Assembly: GCA_944322745.1 (NCBI GenBank)
Contig: CALUPV010000003.1
Location: 124,001 to 188,000, forward strand
DNA length: 64,000 bases
Direction: 5' to 3'
Source of the DNA: Candidatus Gastranaerophilales bacterium
GTDB lineage: Bacteria; Cyanobacteriota; Vampirovibrionia; Gastranaerophilales; Gastranaerophilaceae
A program made the position numbers and the translations under genes. The number at the start of each line of letters is the position of its first letter. Positions within the stretch are counted from its first letter, which is position 1. Positions 53,163 to 61,790 of the stretch are shown in pieces. The notes beneath the pieces were generated by a model, which was given only the letters and a program-made list of their open reading frames with translations, was not told the DNA's origin and ran no database searches.

Positions 53163-54545
53163 ATGGAATTAGTTACTAATAAGACTCTTGAAAAATTAAA
53201 ATATGATTTGGTGCGTGATGGACTTGTAAGCTATGAAGATGTTGAAAGGGCTCAAGAGCTAGCTGATTCTCAAAAAGTAAATATAGGACAGATATTGATA
53301 AAGTCCAATTTAATATCAGAAGAAAAGTTGTTAAAGTTTTTGGAGAATAAACTTCATATTCCTTATGTTGATTTAAAGGACTATACTTTAGATAAGAGAT
53401 GTTTATCATATATAAGTTTTAATGATGCTCAAAAGTATAAGATTATTCCATTATTTAAAATAGAAAATGTTTTAACGGTTGCGATGGCAGACCCTTTGGA
53501 TTTATTTGCCATAGATAAGATTGTTGAAAAAACAGGATGTGATATAGAACCTGTTGTTTCTGCTGAAACATCTGTTTTAAAAAAGATTGAGGAATATTAT
53601 AAGACAGATCGTTCTGTTGGGGAAATTAATATAGAAAGTTCAGAAATTAAATTTGATTGGCAAGAAGAACTACATAAAGATGTTCTTTCAGATGAACATA
53701 TTCAGATATTGATTAGAGCAATATTAAAGCAGGCAATATTGAACAATGTTCATGAGTTGTTTTTTGAACATATTCCAAACGGGCTAAAAGTTAATTTCAG
53801 ACAAGGTTCTGAAATTGTAGAGACAGGACAAATACCGTCGGTATTAGTTGTGCCGTTTATATCTAAATTAAAAATGTTATCTGCATTGGATGCTAATGTA
53901 TGTGAACTTCCGCAATTAGGAAAGCTGATTTTTAAGGTTGAAGATATTATCTTGACAGCAAGTATATCAGCATTTCCAACAATTAACGGAGAAAGAATTT
54001 CTTTAAAAATTTATAAGCCTCCAAAATCACTTTCTGAAATAGGTTTATCTGATGTCCAAACTAATACGGTAAAGAATGCGATTCAGAATCCCGGAATTAT
54101 TCTTGTATGCGGATCTTCGCTTGCAGGTAAAACGCATATAATATACTCTGTTTTATCAGAACTTCGTAACTCGAATAAAAACATAATGACAATTGAGTCT
54201 ATAGCGAAATATAATCTGGAAAATATAAATCAATGTGAATTGAATGAAAATATAGGATTTAATATTGATAAGGCAATGAGATTTATTGAATTTCAATCGC
54301 CGGATTTGATTTATTTTGAGGGAATTACAAGTAAAACCGCTCTTGACTATTTTAGCTCTTTGGTTTTCAAAGATAAAGTGCTTATTACTGAGTTTTTAGC
54401 GGATAATATGGCTGATTTAAATAAAAAACTTGCATATAATGATTTTGAAATGTTTAAACCACTAATTTCCTGTATTATCTTTGTTCATAATCAGGAAAGC
54501 ATTGAAGTATTAGATAAGACAGATTTAACAAGGTATATAAATTAA
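53163..54545 (+). CDS. degenerate PilB/GspE-like ATPase with MshEN domain
   Basis: 460 residues. The N-terminal 145 residues form a MshEN/T2SSE-N type domain (NIGQILIKSNLISEEKLLKFL..., PLDLFAIDKI), a fold that in MshE binds c-di-GMP. The RecA-like half keeps a Walker A (GSSLAGKT, 317-324), but the Walker B that should read GEIRD is FEGIT (about 386-389), the Asp box and EDP motif are altered (LFFEHIP; IESIAKY), and the CxxC zinc site is absent. It may bind but not hydrolyse ATP efficiently. It may regulate the pilus or secretion machine rather than drive it. Third gene of a kinase-regulator-ATPase operon. Confidence 0.8.
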   Translation: MELVTNKTLEKLKYDLVRDGLVSYEDVERAQELADSQKVNIGQILIKSNLISEEKLLKFLENKLHIPYVDLKDYTLDKRCLSYISFNDAQKYKIIPLFKIENVLTVAMADPLDLFAIDKIVEKTGCDIEPVVSAETSVLKKIEEYYKTDRSVGEINIESSEIKFDWQEELHKDVLSDEHIQILIRAILKQAILNNVHELFFEHIPNGLKVNFRQGSEIVETGQIPSVLVVPFISKLKMLSALDANVCELPQLGKLIFKVEDIILTASISAFPTINGERISLKIYKPPKSLSEIGLSDVQTNTVKNAIQNPGIILVCGSSLAGKTHIIYSVLSELRNSNKNIMTIESIAKYNLENINQCELNENIGFNIDKAMRFIEFQSPDLIYFEGITSKTALDYFSSLVFKDKVLITEFLADNMADLNKKLAYNDFEMFKPLISCIIFVHNQESIEVLDKTDLTRYIN

Positions 54546-54557
54546 GTTCATAAATTT

Positions 54558-54689
54558 TTATTTTGTGTAATATCCGGACCAAGACACATCAATTAAGTCT
54601 TCAAGATTTTGTGTATCAACATTATTTGCACTTTCTTCGTTCTTTGAATTATTGAAGAAATCGAAAATTTTTTCAAAAAAATTAGCCAT
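54558..54689 (-). CDS. 43-residue acidic protein
   Basis: ATG at 54689 has AAAGGG 8-9 nt upstream; the frame ends at 54558 with TAA. It starts ANFFEKIFDFFNN, an amphipathic helix that could bind a membrane or partner, then is rich in Asn/Asp/Glu and ends DVSWSGYYTK. It lies 66 bases downstream of the TPR/matrixin gene on the same strand. Family not recognised; too short for many gene finders. Confidence 0.6.
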   Translation of the reverse strand: MANFFEKIFDFFNNSKNEESANNVDTQNLEDLIDVSWSGYYTK

Positions 54690-54755
54690 AATTATTATCC
54701 CTTTATTTTAATATATTTTCATTATACAACAATATCTATATTTGTTAATACTACT

Positions 54756-55691
54756 TTATCTGTTTAGTACCCTTTGACAATCAATAATTAACATAGAGTC
54801 AGAATTTTGCGGATTATTCTTAATAAAATCATTTAATATGGATTTGGCTGTTTCTTTATTGTTTTGTTTGCACAAGCATTTTATATATAAATTAAGAAAA
54901 ATTTCATTGTCTTGTTCTATCTCATATGCTCTTTGAGCAAATTTACAGGCATTTTTATAGTCTTTCATTTTGAAAAAACAATATCCCTTAGAATATAATG
55001 CCAGAGGGAAATCAGGGTCTTTCTCTAGAATTTTATCATAAATTTCTATTGCTTTGTCATATTTACCTGCCCGTTTATATACATTAGCTATGTATGGTAG
55101 ATCATATTTATTTGCATCAATATTTGTATCTGTTTCTTTTTTTATTTTATTCTGATAAGCATCTTTTAGTGCAATCACATCATTTTTACTAATATCAAAA
55201 TTTTCGTTTGTTTTGTAAGGATACATTATATCGGCTTTGTTCTGACTGTGTTTTGCAATACCAATAGAATGTCCTATTTCATGTTTTATAATAAATTGTT
55301 TAAAATCTTTTTGGATTTCCTTATTATTAAAATCTTTTTTTGGAAGTATTATTTCTACTTTAATTATATTGTTGTCATTATAGTAGTATTTTGTATAAGC
55401 TCCAAGTGTTTTTATGTCATCGTTGGTAAATAATACAGAAATATCTGCATTTAGAGGGTCTTTTGAGAAATTAAATTTAAAATAATTATCCGTTTTTTTC
55501 TGCCAGTCTTTAAACATTTCTTGTATAATTGTATTATTCTCTTGAATATATACATACAATACTTTTTTGTTCCATAGAATATTGTTGCTATATATATAAG
55601 ATTCGGAAGCTGAGGAAAAGTGACCTATAGAGGATATAATATATAAAAAGAAAATTACTAATATAATAATTAATTTTAGCTTAGTCTTCAT
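54756..55691 (-). CDS. membrane-anchored matrixin-like protease with TPR tail
   Basis: 311 residues. An N-terminal hydrophobic helix (about 5-24) is followed by a metzincin-type domain with HEIGHSIGIAKHS (His137, Glu138, His141, His148) and a Met turn candidate (IMYP, about 155-158), then TPR-like repeats (about 190-300, for example AGKYDKAIEIYDKILEKDPDFPLALY). The same elements as the 13604 protein but shorter and without the N-terminal TPR. Predicted extracytoplasmic protease. It starts 2 bases after the stop of the U32-like gene. Confidence 0.85.
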   Translation of the reverse strand: MKTKLKLIIILVIFFLYIISSIGHFSSASESYIYSNNILWNKKVLYVYIQENNTIIQEMFKDWQKKTDNYFKFNFSKDPLNADISVLFTNDDIKTLGAYTKYYYNDNNIIKVEIILPKKDFNNKEIQKDFKQFIIKHEIGHSIGIAKHSQNKADIMYPYKTNENFDISKNDVIALKDAYQNKIKKETDTNIDANKYDLPYIANVYKRAGKYDKAIEIYDKILEKDPDFPLALYSKGYCFFKMKDYKNACKFAQRAYEIEQDNEIFLNLYIKCLCKQNNKETAKSILNDFIKNNPQNSDSMLIIDCQRVLNR

Positions 55692-55693
55692 TT

Positions 55694-56629
55694 TTATACC
55701 AATTTTAGTTTATTGAGAATGTAGTCTTCAATTATAGGAAAATAGCCTGTAGGTTCAAAAATATATCGACCTATAATTTCTGAAAGGAGACTTTGTGTAC
55801 TAGCCCCGCGTCCCTTCAGCTTTAGATTATAGAATCCGTTCTTTATCATTTTGTCTATTTGATTAGAACTGTTATTTAAGTGATCATATATTGTATGAAT
55901 ATCTTGGGCTTTTTTATGGCAGAAACGTATTCTTTTTCCAGCTTCAGTATCTTCAGGGGTATATTTTACGGCTTTATCATAATGAATTTGGGCAAGAGGG
56001 CACTTACTAAAACATATCTGGTTCACCATTAGTTCAATCTTGTGTTTATGTTTGAGTTTTCTTAAAAAGTTTATATCTGTATTGAATTCAGGTCGTATAC
56101 AAACATAGTCAAATCTTTTACACAAATCATTATAATAATCTGCAGTTTCATCATATAAGGGCTTTTCATAAGACGGTTTAATAACGGATGCAGTTTGTCT
56201 AATAGAAGGATATTTATCTTTTATATATTCAGAAAGTAAATCAGACGAAATAATTAAATTATTGGGGAATTTAATATCAGATAGTACTTTACATACAAGA
56301 TTTCCAATGTAATCATTCAAATGGTCAGGTTTAACTTTAAAGTTTGAAAAAGTAAAGTGACATTCTATATTTCGTTTATTATATTCTTCAACAATTGAAT
56401 ATAATTCTTTTTCACTAATTGTGTCTATTTGAGGTATTCTTCCTCCGCTCCAAGGTGATGTTATTCCTCCAAATACAGCATGAACAGGCTGTTTTATATG
56501 AAGTTCTGCACATAAATCATGCAACATTATGAGAGCATTGTCATTTTCAAATAATCCAGGACATTTCCACCGAACATTATTTCTGTTATCAGGATAGAAT
56601 TTTAATTTTGGCATTTTATTAAATAACAT
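55694..56629 (-). CDS. TIM-barrel-like protein related to peptidase U32, tentative
   Basis: 311 residues from the ATG at 56629 (GGAG 7 nt upstream); a longer start at 56668 has none. The pattern of alternating strands and helices, with ELMVNQICFSKCPLAQIHYD (about 220-240; Asn, two Cys and His), resembles the U32/YdcP-like families in which a Cys-rich CP motif follows a V-N strand. An Fe-S or metal site is possible (Cys at about 226, 230 and 256). I am not certain of the family. First gene of a minus-strand run with the matrixin protease and the 43-residue protein. Confidence 0.5.
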   Translation of the reverse strand: MLFNKMPKLKFYPDNRNNVRWKCPGLFENDNALIMLHDLCAELHIKQPVHAVFGGITSPWSGGRIPQIDTISEKELYSIVEEYNKRNIECHFTFSNFKVKPDHLNDYIGNLVCKVLSDIKFPNNLIISSDLLSEYIKDKYPSIRQTASVIKPSYEKPLYDETADYYNDLCKRFDYVCIRPEFNTDINFLRKLKHKHKIELMVNQICFSKCPLAQIHYDKAVKYTPEDTEAGKRIRFCHKKAQDIHTIYDHLNNSSNQIDKMIKNGFYNLKLKGRGASTQSLLSEIIGRYIFEPTGYFPIIEDYILNKLKLV

Positions 56630-56748
56630 ATAAACTCTCCATTTATTGTGAAAAACGACATGTAACATTATTTTAACATGTTTTCTATTAATAAGTAAAA
56701 AAATATTTTCGTGTTTTAGAGCGAATGGGAATGTAAAGGATAAAACTT

Positions 56749-59700
56749 ATGAAAATATCAAAGATAACAAGTTTTAAGTCTGAAAAAGGAATAAGTTTAA
56801 ATCAACAAAAAACAAATTTATATAGTAACAAAAATAGAGTCAATATAACAAACCCTTCTCTTTTATTTCAGCCTTATATAGGTAGAGATATTGTTTCATT
56901 TGGGGGAAGAAGATATAGTGAAACATTGAAAGATAATTACTATCAACTACCAACAGGATGTTATCCTGATGCATTTCAAATAGATGCGGGAAAGGCTTTG
57001 AATGACGGTAAAACAGTTTTGGTAGAAGCACCTACCGGAACTGGAAAAACTGCTGTTGCATATTATGTAGCGACCAAGAATATGCAAGAAGGCAAGAAGA
57101 CATTTTATACTGCTCCATTAAAAGCATTGAGCAATCAGAAATTAAATGAATTTAAGAATATATACGGTGAAGAAAATATAGGTATATTAACGGGAGACAG
57201 GAGAGAAAATGTTGAGGCTCCTATTTTGATAATGACAACTGAAGTATATAGAAATATGGCATTATCAAATTTATATGGAGAAGATAATCCTTTAATGAGA
57301 AACTTGGGAACGGTAATATTTGATGAGTTTCACTATTTAGGTGATAAAGATAGAGGTCCTGTATGGGAAGAGTCTTTAATTTTTACACCAAAAGACGTCC
57401 AAACGTTGGAGTTGAGTGCTACAATAGGAAATCCTAAAGCTTTAAGGAACTGGATAGGAAGTTTAAACGGAACAGATAATGTTGCATTAGTATCTATTCC
57501 TTCAGAAGCAAGACATGTTCCGTTATCTTTCGATATGCTTACTACACAAGCATATGAAAAAGCCGAAAGAAGAATAGAAAAGGCTATAAGACGAGGAGAA
57601 ACTCCTGATTTTGAAAATACACTAAAAGTAAAGAAACCCAAACTCAGTGATTTTAAATTAGCAGTTGAACAATTACAAAAAGAAGAAAAGCTACCTGCAA
57701 TATTCTTTATATTCAGTAAGAAATATTCAAGAGAAGTACTTGAATATATGGGAAAAGAAGGTGCTGATTTAACAACTCAAGCAGAAAAAGAAGAAATAAA
57801 AAGAATAGTAGATAAATATTCAGCAGAGAAATATATAGGAGCAGATTTAGATACTAAAGCATTGGAAAAAGGTTATGCAATACATAATTCTGGAATAATT
57901 CCCGGGCAAAAAGAATTAATAGAGGAATTATTCCAAAAGAAGTTGTTAAAGGCAGTAATAGCGACAGAAACATTAGCGGCAGGTATAAACATGCCTGCAA
58001 AGACAGTGGTGATATCAAGTCCATATAAACCTTGTGATGATGGTGAAGATGTGGGAAAACTTCTTTCTGAAAATAAGGTAAAAATGGAAGAAAGAGATGA
58101 AACAGAGGAAAAAGTAATACAAACAGGAGAAGATTCCACCGAAAACAATAAAGAAAGAGAACAGACTCCTGTAAGAATGCTTTCGGCAAATGAATTCAAA
58201 CAAATGTCAGGAAGAGCCGGAAGAAGAGGTATAGATACAATCGGCTATGTATATACAATGCCGACAGATAGAGTATCAGAGCAAGATTTCTTGTCTCTTG
58301 AAGCAATGGATTGTAATCCGATTGAAAGTAATTATAATCCAGATTATGCATTTCTATCCGGTTATTATGAGCACAATGTAAACGATAAGGGTTTACCCGA
58401 TATATTCGGTAAAACATTCTATGCGTATAGTGATGATGAAAATCAAAGAAAATCAAAAATAGACGAATTAATGGAAATAAGCTCAAGAAAGAGGGATGTA
58501 TTACTTTCCAGAGGTTTCTTAATTGAAGAAGACGGAATTATTGAGCCTACATTATTAGCCAAAATGGCATCAAAAGTTAAAGGATATGATACATTAACAC
58601 TTGTTGAAGCTATTTCTTCAAAGGCATTTGAAGGATTATCACCACTGGGTTTAGCAATGATTGCATCAAGTATGGCATTGCCAGCAAAATCAAATGAGAC
58701 TGCAATCGGATATGATACAGATTTATCCTATATTTTTGAAAAAACCGAAGAAAGTGTAGGAAATATTCAACAGAAGTTATCAAATTCAGTAGCATCAATG
58801 CTTGCAAAATTTGGAAAAACAATGGAAAGTTTTGCAAGTTATGAAGATATGTTGAAATTTGTTGAGGGGCTAACAAAACCTGATGTTTCAGCAGAAGATA
58901 TAAAATCTGCAATGAATGAACTCGAACAAAAAAGAGCCAAAATGTATAAAATAACAAAAACAACAGGCAACTATTCAATAGATGAAATAGTTGGTGCTTT
59001 AAAGAATGGCGATGTTATTCCTACTAAAGTATTAGAGTCAAATTTATCTGCAGTTCAAACATATAAGAAAAGAATAAATGCAAGAACAATTGATGATTAT
59101 ATCGAAAAGTTAGATGCGGAGCTTGAAGGATTGGATACAACATCAAAAGGAAATAAAGCGAAAGCTCGTATAGAAAGAAAACGTAAAGAGGTGGAAGCAT
59201 CTATCCAAACAGCAGAAAATATGAAATATCTGGAGAAAAATATTCCAGATGCATTGGCAGCAAACCATCAATTTATAAAAAAGAATCCGCCAAGTCAGGT
59301 AAAAGAAGATTATAATGATGCAGAAATGGCATATCTGAAGTTAACAATGAAGGATGTGCTAATAAGCAGAATAAAAGCATTACAAGCATTGGACGAAAGT
59401 GAAACAGAACAAAACAGTATAGATAAAACAGGTTATGATTCAAAGAAAGTCAACAGTTTATTTAAGAAGTTATTGAAGAAATCTGCAGAAATATATAATG
59501 AGGAGATAGATAACGGAATAAATCCTGGATATAGCCGTTATAATAAGGATGCAGCACAAATAGCATATATGTGGACAAGTTTAAATAATTCTAATCCATA
59601 TGAAAGCATGTCAAACTGGGCTCAATTAATAAGAACCATGGGCGATAAAGCTGATGAAGGAACAATCTACAGGAATATAATGCAGACGGCAGACTTGTTA

Positions 59701-59835
59701 AGTCAAATCGGAGAAATAGCTGAAGTTGGGTTAAGAGATTCTAAAAGCGATGAAGATCGGGAGTATTATTCATCATTAAAATATACGGCAATCGAAGCAA
59801 GAAAATTATTATTACAGGAACCAGTAAATATATAG
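56749..59835 (+). CDS. Ski2-like DExH helicase
   Basis: 1028 residues. N-terminal 50 residues carry the lineage motif VSFGGR, then the motor: Walker A APTGTGKT (94-101), TAPLKALSNQ, DEFH (192-195), LSATIGN, and motif VI QMSGRAGRRG near 485. The DExH box, SAT and QMxGRAGR are those of Ski2/Mtr4-type RNA helicases. An acidic insert (about 430-470) precedes motif VI, and the C-terminal half (about 560-1028) is helical, long and charged. It probably unwinds RNA in decay or processing. A Shine-Dalgarno (AAAGGAT) precedes the ATG. Close bacterial relatives are found in Cyanobacteria. Confidence 0.85.
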   Translation: MKISKITSFKSEKGISLNQQKTNLYSNKNRVNITNPSLLFQPYIGRDIVSFGGRRYSETLKDNYYQLPTGCYPDAFQIDAGKALNDGKTVLVEAPTGTGKTAVAYYVATKNMQEGKKTFYTAPLKALSNQKLNEFKNIYGEENIGILTGDRRENVEAPILIMTTEVYRNMALSNLYGEDNPLMRNLGTVIFDEFHYLGDKDRGPVWEESLIFTPKDVQTLELSATIGNPKALRNWIGSLNGTDNVALVSIPSEARHVPLSFDMLTTQAYEKAERRIEKAIRRGETPDFENTLKVKKPKLSDFKLAVEQLQKEEKLPAIFFIFSKKYSREVLEYMGKEGADLTTQAEKEEIKRIVDKYSAEKYIGADLDTKALEKGYAIHNSGIIPGQKELIEELFQKKLLKAVIATETLAAGINMPAKTVVISSPYKPCDDGEDVGKLLSENKVKMEERDETEEKVIQTGEDSTENNKEREQTPVRMLSANEFKQMSGRAGRRGIDTIGYVYTMPTDRVSEQDFLSLEAMDCNPIESNYNPDYAFLSGYYEHNVNDKGLPDIFGKTFYAYSDDENQRKSKIDELMEISSRKRDVLLSRGFLIEEDGIIEPTLLAKMASKVKGYDTLTLVEAISSKAFEGLSPLGLAMIASSMALPAKSNETAIGYDTDLSYIFEKTEESVGNIQQKLSNSVASMLAKFGKTMESFASYEDMLKFVEGLTKPDVSAEDIKSAMNELEQKRAKMYKITKTTGNYSIDEIVGALKNGDVIPTKVLESNLSAVQTYKKRINARTIDDYIEKLDAELEGLDTTSKGNKAKARIERKRKEVEASIQTAENMKYLEKNIPDALAANHQFIKKNPPSQVKEDYNDAEMAYLKLTMKDVLISRIKALQALDESETEQNSIDKTGYDSKKVNSLFKKLLKKSAEIYNEEIDNGINPGYSRYNKDAAQIAYMWTSLNNSNPYESMSNWAQLIRTMGDKADEGTIYRNIMQTADLLSQIGEIAEVGLRDSKSDEDREYYSSLKYTAIEARKLLLQEPVNI

Positions 59836-59857
59836 AAAAGTAAAAGAAGAGAGAGTT

Positions 59858-59901
59858 GAAAATGCATACTTGCAAGTTATAATTAAGCGGTATGCATTTT
59901 C
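59858..59901. terminator. hairpin after the helicase gene
   Basis: GAAAATGCATAC and GTATGCATTTTC form a perfect 12-bp inverted repeat with a 20-base loop, 23 bases past the helicase stop. The T-rich tail is short, so it is a weak terminator or a protein site. Confidence 0.55.
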
Positions 59902-59973
59902 TGTGATTTGTCAAGGAATTTACAATAAAATAAAGAAATATTAAGAAAAAAATAAAAAAAACAAAAATATTGG

Positions 59974-60002
59974 TTGACTATAGAATATGTTTGACATAGA
60001 GT
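59974..60002 (+). promoter_or_regulatory. candidate S10 operon promoter
   Basis: TTGACT (59974-59979) and TAGAGT (59997-60002), 17 bp apart. A second TTGACA at 59991 has no good -10. The predicted start lies near 60009, about 57 nt before rpsJ. Confidence 0.45.
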
Positions 60003-60065
60003 TAGTATGCTAAGTGGTAAAATGTATTACCATGTGCGAAAGTCAATACACAAAAGGAAGTAGAA

Positions 60066-60383
60066 ATGAACGAAAGCAAGCAACAAAGAATGAGAGTTTG
60101 TTTGAAAGCATACGATCATAAATTAATCGACTTATCTGCAAGTAAAATTGTAGAAGTTGTAAAGAGAAGCGAGGCTAGAGTAGCAGGTCCGATTCCATTA
60201 CCAACGAAACGTCGATTATATTGTGTACTTCGCTCACCTCACGTTGACAAGAAATCGAGAGAACATTTTGAGATGAGAATACACAAAAGAATCATAGATA
60301 TCTATGATCCGACTGCTCAGATAACAGAAGAACTAACAAGAATTGATTTGCCTGCCGGAGTAGATATCGTGGTTAAACTGTAA
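60066..60383 (+). CDS. rpsJ: 30S ribosomal protein S10
   Basis: 105 residues, full length. [22 protein letters not shown], then GPIPLPTKR and [15 protein letters not shown] are the S10 signatures. AAAAGGAAG precedes the ATG. It opens the S10 operon here, but tufA/fusA are not upstream; a helicase gene is. Confidence 0.97.
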   Translation: MNESKQQRMRVCLKAYDHKLIDLSASKIVEVVKRSEARVAGPIPLPTKRRLYCVLRSPHVDKKSREHFEMRIHKRIIDIYDPTAQITEELTRIDLPAGVDIVVKL

Positions 60384-60434
60384 AAGATTTAACAGCACAT
60401 ACAATTTAATAGAGGGAGACTCCATAAATTGAAT

Positions 60435-60471
60435 GTGATCTACGAGGCAAGTAGAAAAACGTAGCGCTCAC
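60435..60471 (+). promoter_or_regulatory. candidate stem-loop between rpsJ and rplC
   Basis: In the 104-base spacer, GTGA-T-CTACG and CGTAG-CGC-TCAC can pair (5 + 4 bp with a small internal loop, 15-base loop), ending 16 bases before the rplC ATG. It could be a ribosomal-protein leader or processing site. Other spacers in the operon are 0-31 bases. Confidence 0.35.
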
Positions 60472-60487
60472 AAAAGAAAGGTGAAAT

Positions 60488-61123
60488 ATGACACTGGGAG
60501 TAATAGGTGAAAAACTTGGGATGACACAAGTATTCGATGAACAAGGACTTGCAATTCCCGTAACAGTAATAAAAGTTGATCCGTTAACAGTAACACAAGT
60601 AAAGACTGTTGATTCAGATGGGTACAATGCAATTCAAGTAGGTGTGGTGCCGGTAAAAGAAAAGCATTTGACAAAAGCTGAAATAGGACATTTCAAGAAA
60701 AACGGATTAGAAAATTTTAGACATTTACAAGAATTCAGATTAGATAATCCTGAAGCATACACAGTAGGTCAAAAAATAGATTTATCTGTACTAACAGAAG
60801 GCACAAAAGTAGATGTAACAGGAACATCAATCGGAAAAGGATTCCAAGGTACAGTAAAGAGATGGAACTTTGGACGTGGACCAATGGCACATGGTTCAAA
60901 GAATCATAGAGAACCCGGTTCAATCGGTGCTGGTACAACACCAGGACGTGTAATAAAAGGCAAAAGAATGGCCGGAAACATGGGTAACGAAAGAGTAACA
61001 ATAACAAAACTTACAGTAGTAAGAGTAGACAGCGAAAATAATTTGTTATTGGTTAAAGGTTCAGTACCTGGTCCTGAAGGGAAATTAGTAACAGTTGTAC
61101 CATCAAGAGTTAAATGGAACTAA
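60488..61123 (+). CDS. rplC: 50S ribosomal protein L3
   Basis: 211 residues. GVIGEKLGMTQVFDEQG at the N-terminus and the loop with GTVKRWNFGRGPMAHGSKNHREPGS that reaches the peptidyl-transferase centre are intact. AAAGGTG precedes the ATG. Confidence 0.97.
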   Translation: MTLGVIGEKLGMTQVFDEQGLAIPVTVIKVDPLTVTQVKTVDSDGYNAIQVGVVPVKEKHLTKAEIGHFKKNGLENFRHLQEFRLDNPEAYTVGQKIDLSVLTEGTKVDVTGTSIGKGFQGTVKRWNFGRGPMAHGSKNHREPGSIGAGTTPGRVIKGKRMAGNMGNERVTITKLTVVRVDSENNLLLVKGSVPGPEGKLVTVVPSRVKWN

Positions 61124-61154
61124 CTCGGAGTTCAATTAAAAGGAAAAAGAAATT

Positions 61155-61790
61155 ATGACAAAAGAAGTTTCAATATTAAGTACAAGCGGAAAGCAAGTCG
61201 GACAAATTGCTCTTGATGATAAGGTATTCGGAGTAGAACCGAATTTGCATGTAATGCATATGGCATTAAGAAGACAACTAAGCAACGCAAGAAGCGGAAA
61301 TGCTTGTGCAAAAACAAGAGCAGAAGTATCAGGCGGCGGAAGAAAGCCATGGAAACAAAAAGGGACAGGTAGAGCCAGAGCAGGTTCATTAAGATCTCCA
61401 TTGTTTGCAGGTGGTGGTGTAGTATTCGGACCAAAACCAAGAGACTATGAATTTTCAATGCCGCAAAAAGCAAGAAGATTAGCATTGAAATCCGCATTAT
61501 CAGCAAGATTAGATAATACTGTTTTAGTAAAAGATTTTTCTGAAATAACAGAAGCTAAAACAAAAATGGTAGCAGAGTCATTAAAAGCATTAAAGGTAGA
61601 AGGTAAGATTTTAATAATTGCAAATGCAAAGGCTGCGGAAAACGGCCAATTAGAGTTAGCAGCAAGAAATCTTCCAAATGTAAAAATCATATTACCTTCA
61701 AACTTGAATGTGAAAGATTTACTTGAAGCAGACAGCTTAGTAATGACAGAAGCAGCAATATTAGAAATAACTGAGAGGTTATCAAAATAA
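61155..61790 (+). CDS. rplD: 50S ribosomal protein L4
   Basis: 211 residues. HMALRRQLSNARSGNACAKTRAEVSGGGRKPWKQKGTGRARAGSLRSP is the exit-tunnel loop of L4. L4 is the autoregulator of the S10 operon in enterics; whether that holds here is unknown. The stop overlaps rplW by one base. Confidence 0.97.
   Translation: MTKEVSILSTSGKQVGQIALDDKVFGVEPNLHVMHMALRRQLSNARSGNACAKTRAEVSGGGRKPWKQKGTGRARAGSLRSPLFAGGGVVFGPKPRDYEFSMPQKARRLALKSALSARLDNTVLVKDFSEITEAKTKMVAESLKALKVEGKILIIANAKAAENGQLELAARNLPNVKIILPSNLNVKDLLEADSLVMTEAAILEITERLSK

Noticed and set aside
57854-58978. Several long minus-strand ORFs inside the helicase gene
   Set aside because: They are shadows of the coding strand, Leu/Phe/Tyr-rich, with no ribosome binding sites and no recognisable motifs.
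59974-60065. Two tandem S10 promoters
   Set aside because: Only the first TTGACT has a -10 at 17 bp; the second TTGACA (59991) has no acceptable -10 within 15-19 bp.
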